From an uncultured Planctomycetaceae bacterium (lineage in GTDB: Bacteria; Planctomycetota; Planctomycetia; Planctomycetales; Planctomycetaceae), in the NCBI GenBank assembly GCA_903823545.1, contig CAIJTL010001360.1, forward strand, positions 1 through 5,703: a stretch of DNA of 5,703 nucleotides, read 5' to 3'. Positions 1-5,703 of the stretch are shown here, one piece after another. Position numbers and translations under genes: made by a program. Each line of letters begins with the position of its first letter. The first letter of the stretch is position 1. A model generated the notes under the pieces. That model did no database searches. It worked only from the letters and a program-made list of their open reading frames with translations, and was not told where the DNA came from.

Positions 1-58
1 AGGAGCATCGTAGATGGTTCAGGTGTTGAAATCCGAGTCTTCTCCGGACGAGTTGAAG
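1..58 (-). other. In-frame, AT-like continuation after the TAA of the KS-CLF-AT gene
   Basis: After the TAA at 61-59 the same frame stays open for 19 codons to the window edge and reads LQLVRRRLGFQHLNHLRCS. AT domains usually continue past their (V/E)LGP motif with a final helix of the type 'LTxLVRRxLG', and this stretch fits that pattern. It may be the remainder of the AT, cut by a nonsense change or a sequence error, or simply intergenic DNA. An ATG at 8-6 in another frame could start a separate downstream gene, but I see no ribosome binding site at a normal distance before it. Confidence 0.4.
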
Positions 59-3000
59 TTAAAGATCTCGCGGCCCCAACTCCACGAACACGCGGATGCC
101 ATCAGCCCAAGCACGCTCAATGATTTTGGGGAAGTCCACGGTCTGCACGGCCTGCTGCAAGATTGCATCCGCAGCCGCTTCGCTTGTCGGTGCGTAGTCT
201 CGTCCTGGTCCGTTTCCGTAAACACGGCCGCGAACGGCAGAAGTTGTCGGGAGCGTATGAACTTGTTTCCAAAGTGTGGCCACCTGAGCCAACTCCGGAA
301 CATGGACGGCTAAACGATAGTCTGACTCAACCGCTTCAGTGGTACCGATTCGCTGAATGACTCGACGACAACCCGCCGCATCGCCCGCGATCATGCAGTC
401 GCGTGGACTACAAATCATGGCGAGATGCACTCGTGGTTCATTGGCCAGAGCTTGTCGGACAGCATCCAACGGCGCGCGAACGACGAAGCCCGTCCAATCG
501 ACCGGTTCGTGCGGCTTCAGTCCCCACGCCGCGCGAACTGACTCAAACTGCCCGCCGATATGCCGCGTGAATAACTCCTCGGTTTCAAGCCGCTGGAGCA
601 GTTCGTCCATATTGGACCACGCTCCGCTGGCCATCAAAGCGTTTGATTCGCCGGAGGAGATGCCGAGATAGGCCGCTGGTGTTAATTGCAAAATGTGCTG
701 AGCGAACAACACATGAAACTGGCTCAACAATGATGAGCCGTGAAGTCGTTGCTGCACTGTCCGCGTTGCAGAAATCTGTTGCGGGTCGAACCAGTCAGCG
801 GAAGCGGCCATCGTTGGGCATTGTTGGATTAATCGTTCCCACAATTCTGGAAACGCCCATAACAACTCTTTGCCCATTCCAGGATAAGCGGCTGCGGCTG
901 AGCCAAACACAAAGGCGACATCGCCGGTTCGTGATTTCGATCCGTCTGCCGACTGCGCTTGTGGGACACGATCACTGACGATCGGAGTGGTCGTCGATTG
1001 GGCCGACTCGCTCAATCGGACTTGCGATCGACCACCTCCCAAAGCATCAATTGTCAGAGTCGCACTTCGAGCGCTGCTCCCTTTGAGCCAGGGCCAAAGT
1101 CCTGGATGCGGAAACGTGTTGTGATGCAGCGCAGATGCCGTCGCCGCGATCTGGAGCAAACCCGACGCCGCATGAGCATGACCGAATCGTGACGTGAGCT
1201 GACTTTGAATCTGACTAAGCGTTGAGTCTTCCGCAGATGTTGGCGTCGATGACGGTTCAATCATTGCGATGATCGTGTCGCCGTCTCGAACAGCGTCGGA
1301 CTGTCTCTTTAAGACAAGGGCCACCGCTGCATCTCCCGGCGTTCGTTTTGCAGCATCGAGCACTTTGGCGGCAAGGTGCTCGTGTAGCGGTTCACAACAA
1401 AGATCGACAGCACAGACAACCGCGCAATCGAGTTCATTGTTTCTCAACGCATGAGCGGCAATCTCAAATGCTCGCACTCCGGAGAGTTCATCGGCAGAGA
1501 CGGTGTATCCCGGTCCGTGCAAGTCGAGTTGGATGTTGATTCGATTGGCCGGGATGTTCGGCATCGTTCCCAGAACGATCGCCGAATCGACTGATGGAAC
1601 ACCGGACTCCATGTCTTTGGCAGGATCGACATTTCGGGCGTCGTTGATTCCAAATCTTGTGGCTTGCGAATCCACCTGCATACCGACGAATGCCCCGGTT
1701 CGTTCCTTCGGCAGTTGAACGTTGCGAACCGCATCCATCGCAACCTTGAGAACGGCTAACTGTTGAGGAAGCGCTCGTCGCAAATCTTGTGGTGGAAATC
1801 GGAGTCCGCGGGCTTCGAGTTGGATCGCCTTCATTGGTTGTGGCGAAGCATCTCCGGCCACAGTTCCCAGCAGTCCCGACAAGAAATCAGAGGCGTCTTT
1901 TCCCGTTGCGACCTGGGTTGCGAGTCCGACGATGGCAAGAGGTTGATCCGAATCCTGCTCACTAACCCGAAGCGTTAGCGAGGGCGTTTGGATATCTCGC
2001 GAGGAATCGCCCTCGCTGACGCTTCGGGTTAGTTTTGAGTTCGCCGGTGTACGAACAACACCGGTCGCTGTCGGAGTCGGCAACCACTCTTCGACGATCA
2101 TGTGTGCGTTGCAACCACCGAAGCCGAACGCGCTGATCGCCGCTCGACGCGGGGAGGCTTGTCGATTCCAAGGCCGAGTGTCTTGAATCAATTCGAGCGA
2201 ACCGGATGCTAACTCACTTCGCAATGGGCCGCTGTCCGCATTTGGCAGAAGCTCATCGTGCTTCAGCGCCGCGAGAACTTTCAACAATCCGGCCCCGCCA
2301 GCTGCTGCCAGAAGATGGCCCATGTTGGATTTCAGCGATCCGATGGATAGCGGCTTGTTAGTACCGAAGACTTCCCGCAAGCTCGCCAGTTCAATGCCGT
2401 CGCCGAGTAACGTACCAGTTGCGTGACATTCGACGAACGAAATCTCTGAGGGATCAATCGCAGCGTTTGTGTATGCCTGCCGAATCGCTCGAACCTGCCC
2501 AGCACTGTCGGGTGACAGGAGACCGCCGGCTGAGCCGTCGTTCGAAAGGCCAACGCCACGGATGACTCCCAGGATGTCATCGCCATGCGCGATCGCGTCA
2601 TCAAGTCGTTTGAGTCCAACTACCACGGCACCTTCGGCCGGGACAAGCCCATCGGCTTGTTGACCAAACGGCAAACTGCGACCACTTTGACTGAGTGCTT
2701 TGAGCGCCGTGAATCCGATGTGAATAAAAAAGTCGTCTGCGGCTGCGATACCACCAGCCAGCACGAGATCCGCTTGTCCGCGATGAAGTTCATCGCAAGC
2801 CAACTTGATAGCGTAGAGCGACGACGCACAAGCGGCGTCTAAGCAATAAGCGTTGCCACCCAGTTGCAAATAGTTCGCGGCGACCGTGGCGATCTGCGAC
2901 GAGTGAAATCGATTACGTGGATCAAACGGCGATTTCGGTTCTGCAGAAGGGGTACCAGCTTGCTGTTGCCAAAAGGATTTCGAAAGTCCAACAAACTCCG

Positions 3001-3385
3001 TTGATGGATAACTAAGGTTGCCCAAGATCAGCGAGGTCCGTCGGTTGATCCCTGTGCCGCGCACGGCACGGAAGGCTTCGGTCGCAGCGTATAAAGCCCA
3101 TTGAAAGACTGGATCGAGTTTATCGACATCTGGAATTCGATCTTCAAATGCTTTGGGATCGAAGACCGAATCAAATCCATGAACGTAGCCGCCTCGATCA
3201 GAGACGACCGTGCCAACTCGACCGCTCGGATCGATGCGGCTGCGCGGGTCCATCTCCCAGCGATCGCGCGCAACGCCGCGAATGGCGGTGCGACGTTCGC
3301 GGATCAACCGGTAGAGCGCGTCGGGATTCAGAGCATCGGGTAGAACACACGCTTGAGCGACGATAGCTATCGGAGGCATGTTCAT
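59..3385 (-). CDS. PUFA-synthase/type I PKS subunit (OrfB/PfaC-like): KS-CLF-AT, ending early in the AT
   Basis: This is the condensing subunit of the same synthase, 1108 residues. Residues 4-432 are a full ketosynthase: Cys186 in DAACASS, His321 in HATGT, Lys352 and His357 in SLKSNMGH, and GFGGCNAH at 421-428. Its N-terminal style (RGGYVHGFD, LGNLSYPSTE) is that of PUFA-synthase KS domains, in which claisen condensation with malonyl-ACP extends the chain. Residues 434-481 form a linker holding a planctomycete repeat. Residues 482-790 are a degenerate KS resembling a chain-length factor: Glu633 sits where the nucleophilic Cys should be (TVSADELSG), the HGTGT loop is absent, and GHAHAASGLL remains at 735-744. 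A Ser/Thr/Gln-rich linker follows. Residues 822-1108 are an acyltransferase: Ser910 in GISSGES, probable partner His1028 (LAVHVPEL), and the final VELGPRDL. The ATG at 3385 is favoured by its ATGA overlap with the upstream gene; ATG at 3379 is an alternative. The TAA at 59-61 comes earlier than AT domains normally end. Related proteins carry ER or DH domains after the AT. Confidence 0.9.
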   Translation of the reverse strand: MNMPPIAIVAQACVLPDALNPDALYRLIRERRTAIRGVARDRWEMDPRSRIDPSGRVGTVVSDRGGYVHGFDSVFDPKAFEDRIPDVDKLDPVFQWALYAATEAFRAVRGTGINRRTSLILGNLSYPSTEFVGLSKSFWQQQAGTPSAEPKSPFDPRNRFHSSQIATVAANYLQLGGNAYCLDAACASSLYAIKLACDELHRGQADLVLAGGIAAADDFFIHIGFTALKALSQSGRSLPFGQQADGLVPAEGAVVVGLKRLDDAIAHGDDILGVIRGVGLSNDGSAGGLLSPDSAGQVRAIRQAYTNAAIDPSEISFVECHATGTLLGDGIELASLREVFGTNKPLSIGSLKSNMGHLLAAAGGAGLLKVLAALKHDELLPNADSGPLRSELASGSLELIQDTRPWNRQASPRRAAISAFGFGGCNAHMIVEEWLPTPTATGVVRTPANSKLTRSVSEGDSSRDIQTPSLTLRVSEQDSDQPLAIVGLATQVATGKDASDFLSGLLGTVAGDASPQPMKAIQLEARGLRFPPQDLRRALPQQLAVLKVAMDAVRNVQLPKERTGAFVGMQVDSQATRFGINDARNVDPAKDMESGVPSVDSAIVLGTMPNIPANRINIQLDLHGPGYTVSADELSGVRAFEIAAHALRNNELDCAVVCAVDLCCEPLHEHLAAKVLDAAKRTPGDAAVALVLKRQSDAVRDGDTIIAMIEPSSTPTSAEDSTLSQIQSQLTSRFGHAHAASGLLQIAATASALHHNTFPHPGLWPWLKGSSARSATLTIDALGGGRSQVRLSESAQSTTTPIVSDRVPQAQSADGSKSRTGDVAFVFGSAAAAYPGMGKELLWAFPELWERLIQQCPTMAASADWFDPQQISATRTVQQRLHGSSLLSQFHVLFAQHILQLTPAAYLGISSGESNALMASGAWSNMDELLQRLETEELFTRHIGGQFESVRAAWGLKPHEPVDWTGFVVRAPLDAVRQALANEPRVHLAMICSPRDCMIAGDAAGCRRVIQRIGTTEAVESDYRLAVHVPELAQVATLWKQVHTLPTTSAVRGRVYGNGPGRDYAPTSEAAADAILQQAVQTVDFPKIIERAWADGIRVFVELGPRDL
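1961..2033. repeat. Planctomycete-type inverted repeat inside the KS-CLF linker
   Basis: Two 26-bp arms, 1961-1986 and 2008-2033, are inverted copies with a single mismatch (1976 against 2018), around a 21-bp spacer that contains the palindrome CTCGCGAG at 1996-2003. In the gene's frame the arms encode KLTRSVSEGD and TPSLTLRVSE (about residues 451-475). In another minus-strand frame the right arm gives NPKRQRG. I recall these peptides as very frequent in planctomycete gene predictions, so this is likely a dispersed genomic repeat that inserted without breaking the frame. It lies between two folded domains, where extra residues would be tolerated. In mRNA it could form a strong hairpin. The pairing is seen directly; the repeat family is from memory. 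Confidence 0.85.
3382..3385 (-). promoter_or_regulatory. ATGA stop-start overlap (translational coupling)
   Basis: On the minus strand the ATG of the KS-CLF-AT gene (3385-3383) overlaps the TGA of the KR-DH gene (3384-3382). The bases just upstream of the ATG show no clear purine-rich Shine-Dalgarno site, so re-initiation by ribosomes ending the first gene is the likely way the second is translated. This would keep the two subunits in similar amounts and makes one transcript for both nearly certain. Confidence 0.8.
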
Positions 3386-5703
3386 GCTCGATGGCCCCGC
3401 GCATCCAGGTGCAGAACCATTTCTAGGTTTTCGAGTTCAGCAACAACTTCGTTCGACTCGGAAAGGATGCGAATGTCGAAGTGATTCGCGTGTCGAGACT
3501 GATGGCGAAGACGAACTTCGCAACTCATTGGTGTTTCTTGCGGTCGGATGTAACCGCGATAAGTTCCTACGCTCATCGGGATCGAAGTCTTCCCACTGCT
3601 TTGAACGCCCCACAGCAACGCCAACTGGATCGCCCCATCGAGCACCACAGGTTGCGTTTGCCACGGGCCGTGCGGCCAAGTTGTCCGGCCACTCAATTGC
3701 ATCGTCGCTGCACCACCTTCGTCCCCAAGGGCATCGAGCGATTTGATGACATGAAAGTCCGGGCCATGAAAGAGTTGGTCGTAGACGTGCTCGACGGACC
3801 ACGGCCAAGTTTTGCCATTCTTCATTCGGGACCAGTTCAGTTGCGGCTCTGATTGCTCCAAGGGACCAGAGAGCTCCGCGATGCAACGATAATGCTTCAC
3901 GCCACGAACATCGGTCAGTTCCAGTTGAATGGTCGATGCATCGATCGGCTCTGACACGATTCGCAAGTTTTGACCGCGATCGAGGTCATGCAGCAAAATT
4001 CCCTTCAGCACTTTGACGTCGCGAATAGCGTTCACCACTCGGCCTGGATTCAGCGATTGTGCCGCTCGATGAAACCATTCCACGGCTAAGACCACGGGGA
4101 CGACGGGAACGTCTTCGATGCAATGACTGTCGAGAAACGGATACCGAGTTCGATTGACTCTCAGGTCCAGTGAGTTCTTCGGTGCCGTTGAATTCCCTAA
4201 TGAGTCAGCAGCCTCGCCAGCGACAACGACCACTTCGGCATGTCGATCTTGAGGATGCAGCAACTCGTTGGCAAAAGCTTGACCACCGCCAACGAGCGGT
4301 ATCAACGAAACGCCGCGTTGAGCGAACATCGCCTTCAAGCCTGGCGTGACCATGCCGCCGTCCCACGGTCCCCAATTGAACGATTTCACCAAGCAAGATT
4401 GGCCGCGTCGTTTTTGTTCGCTTGCGGCGACCTTGTTAAGAATTTCATTCGCAGCGGCATAATCGCACTGACCAACATTGCCGAAGCGGGCTGCGACGGA
4501 CGAGAAGAGAGCGATCACACTCAGGGGATCATCGCGAGTCGCATCGAGCAGATGACGCAGTCCGGAAACCTTGGTTCGCAACACGCTGTCGAATTGCTCG
4601 TCCGTTTTGTCTTCCACGCGGCGATCAGCCAGAACGCCAGCCGCATGGACCACGCCGCTGATCGGTCCCCATTTCTTGCGCACGTTTTGCAGAGCACTCT
4701 GTAACTTGGTCGCATCCAACAAATCGACGTCCAAATAACAAACTTCCGATCCCGCTTTCTCCAATGCGGCGATGTTGGCACGTACTTCACGTTGTGTGAG
4801 GACTCGCTGCACGTCGCGTTCGACATCAGACAATGCGGGTCGACCCTTGCTCCGATCATTTAAGCGAGCTTGCTTCAGATCGTTCGTTCGTTCGACTCCC
4901 GTAGCCCATGTTGGCTCTGTTTCCAACGCCGTTCGCCCCAGCAATATGAATTTGCAGCGAACGCCTGCCGCCAGTTCTCGCAATGCCTGTGCGGTGACTC
5001 CGCGAGCACCACCAGAGACGACAACCACAGCGCCATCTTTCAGGCTCGGGGAGAGCGTTTTCGTACTGCCGTTTTGCGATGAGCGCTCACCGCTCGTGGC
5101 GCAACGCAATGTCGATCGTCGACCGTCGGCAGACAATCCGATTTCGACTTCAGGACCGGCAAACAGCAATTCATCCAAAAGCCGATCGGCAAGTTCCGTT
5201 GGAGTGAGTCCTTTCGTTTCTAGATCGATTGCTTTGACTGAAGAGCCCGGCCATTCATGTGACAGGGTTTTGATCAGCCCGCTCATTCCAGCGAGAAACA
5301 CTTCTGGTCCCGCACAGCCATCGACACCAAGTCGACCGCCAGTGTTCTGCACGGTCACGAAGAGCCGATTCGCGGGAGCACCGATACGGGCCATGGTCCG
5401 TGCCGTCTGGAACGCTGACCGAACGATGTCGAGTGCTTGCTCGGGTTGTGCGATATCTGCCAAACCATCGAGGTGTATCACCTGCCGAGGACTCTCCGGC
5501 AAACTCGAAACCACTCGCGCGGCTACTCCTTGTTGAGCGAGTCGCTGTTGAAGTTCAGCCGCAACTTTCGTCACACGGCTTTGTGGGTTCTTAACGAGCA
5601 ACAACAACTCTTCGGTGGAGTCGAACGCGCTCGCAGCAAAGCAGCCGGGAGGAGCATCAACCAACAACACCGGAAAACGATTCACGGCTGCCGCTTGATC
5701 GAC
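3382..5703 (-). CDS. PUFA-synthase/type I PKS subunit (PfaA/OrfA-like), C-terminal part: KR-DH; 5' end outside the window
   Basis: This is the end of an iterative type I fatty-acid/polyketide synthase subunit that should reduce 3-ketoacyl-ACP with NADPH and dehydrate the 3-hydroxy product, in the cytosol. Residues are counted from the GTG at 5685. Residues 1-195 are the structural KR half, with PfaA-like motifs (TVQNTGGRLG, EWPGSSVKAIDLE). Residues 216-480 are the catalytic KR: NADPH loop SGGARG at 224-229, Lys372 (TKVSG), Ser396 (FSSVAAR), Tyr409 and Asn413 (DYAAAN). A long charged insert around 255-310 ending in REVRANIAALEKAGS is typical of PfaA-type KRs. Residues 505-765 are a PKS-type double-hotdog DH: His521 in FLDSH, HGPDF at 640-644, and Asp683/Gln687 in LDGAIQ. 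The frame is open for six codons upstream of the GTG to the window edge, so the GTG is probably internal; KS, AT and ACP repeats are expected upstream. The gene ends in TGA at 3384-3382, overlapping the next gene. Family and domains are confident; the product is not known. Confidence 0.9.
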   Translation of the reverse strand, partial: VDQAAAVNRFPVLLVDAPPGCFAASAFDSTEELLLLVKNPQSRVTKVAAELQQRLAQQGVAARVVSSLPESPRQVIHLDGLADIAQPEQALDIVRSAFQTARTMARIGAPANRLFVTVQNTGGRLGVDGCAGPEVFLAGMSGLIKTLSHEWPGSSVKAIDLETKGLTPTELADRLLDELLFAGPEVEIGLSADGRRSTLRCATSGERSSQNGSTKTLSPSLKDGAVVVVSGGARGVTAQALRELAAGVRCKFILLGRTALETEPTWATGVERTNDLKQARLNDRSKGRPALSDVERDVQRVLTQREVRANIAALEKAGSEVCYLDVDLLDATKLQSALQNVRKKWGPISGVVHAAGVLADRRVEDKTDEQFDSVLRTKVSGLRHLLDATRDDPLSVIALFSSVAARFGNVGQCDYAAANEILNKVAASEQKRRGQSCLVKSFNWGPWDGGMVTPGLKAMFAQRGVSLIPLVGGGQAFANELLHPQDRHAEVVVVAGEAADSLGNSTAPKNSLDLRVNRTRYPFLDSHCIEDVPVVPVVLAVEWFHRAAQSLNPGRVVNAIRDVKVLKGILLHDLDRGQNLRIVSEPIDASTIQLELTDVRGVKHYRCIAELSGPLEQSEPQLNWSRMKNGKTWPWSVEHVYDQLFHGPDFHVIKSLDALGDEGGAATMQLSGRTTWPHGPWQTQPVVLDGAIQLALLWGVQSSGKTSIPMSVGTYRGYIRPQETPMSCEVRLRHQSRHANHFDIRILSESNEVVAELENLEMVLHLDARGHRA

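Noticed and set aside
6..8. Minus-strand ATG at the window edge as start of a next gene
   Set aside because: Only three codons are visible and no Shine-Dalgarno site lies at a normal distance, so it cannot be supported from this window.
19..303. Alternative minus-strand frame running past the TAA of the AT (possible frameshift product)
   Set aside because: Upstream its translation has no AT similarity, and after the TAA it gives NFNSSGEDSDFNT and then stops. The unshifted frame fits an AT C-terminus better, so a frameshift is not needed.
1961..2033. The inverted repeat read as a transcription terminator
   Set aside because: It sits inside the KS-CLF-AT coding region, with no U-run at a useful position and coding continuing on both sides.
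3437..3886. Minus-strand open frame of 149 codons in a different frame within the DH region
   Set aside because: It overlaps the clearly conserved DH reading frame, is Arg/Trp-rich and shows no motif; a shadow frame.
4878..4895. Short TTCG-type tandem run
   Set aside because: It is only about four imperfect units inside conserved KR coding sequence; not a meaningful repeat.
4772..5536. Long plus-strand open frame (254 codons) opposite the KR region
   Set aside because: Its translation is rich in Arg, Ser, Thr and Cys, with no recognisable domain, and it lies antisense to conserved KR sequence. Skewed codon use in the real gene explains it.

Overview
The window reads as a piece of a planctomycete genome (Planctomycetota, probably the Rhodopirellula/Pirellulales side). 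The main clue is a near-perfect 26-bp inverted repeat at 1961-2033. Its translations (LTRSVSEG, SLTLRVSE, and NPKRQRG in another frame) are the peptides I recall as scattered through planctomycete gene models. Composition looks to be a little above 50% GC, which fits. The taxonomic call is an inference.

All coding is on the minus strand, and almost every base is coding. Two large multidomain genes follow each other 5' to 3' on that strand. The first (5703 down to 3382) enters from the right edge with its reading frame already open. It carries the C-terminal half of a PUFA-synthase subunit of the PfaA/OrfA type: structural ketoreductase half, catalytic ketoreductase (KR), then a PKS-type double-hotdog dehydratase (DH). 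The second (3385 down to 59) starts in an ATGA overlap with the stop of the first. It is an OrfB/PfaC-type subunit: active ketosynthase (KS), a degenerate KS resembling a chain-length factor (CLF), and an acyltransferase (AT).

The layout (...KR-DH) then (KS-CLF-AT...) matches the subunit architecture known from thraustochytrid OrfA/OrfB and myxobacterial Pfa2/Pfa3 iterative PUFA synthases. One would expect KS-AT-tandem ACP upstream of 5703, and DH-DH, enoylreductase (ER) and phosphopantetheinyl transferase functions beyond position 1. Together these enzymes would extend, reduce and dehydrate an ACP-bound chain to a polyene acyl product. The actual product cannot be read from this window.

The main oddities are the planctomycete repeat inserted in frame in the KS-CLF linker; a TAA at 59-61 that cuts the AT right after its VELGPRDL motif, although the same frame stays open and AT-like to the window edge; and replacement of the CLF active-site Cys by Glu. 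I see no tRNA, rRNA, CRISPR array, IS element, promoter or terminator, and no plausible gene on the plus strand.
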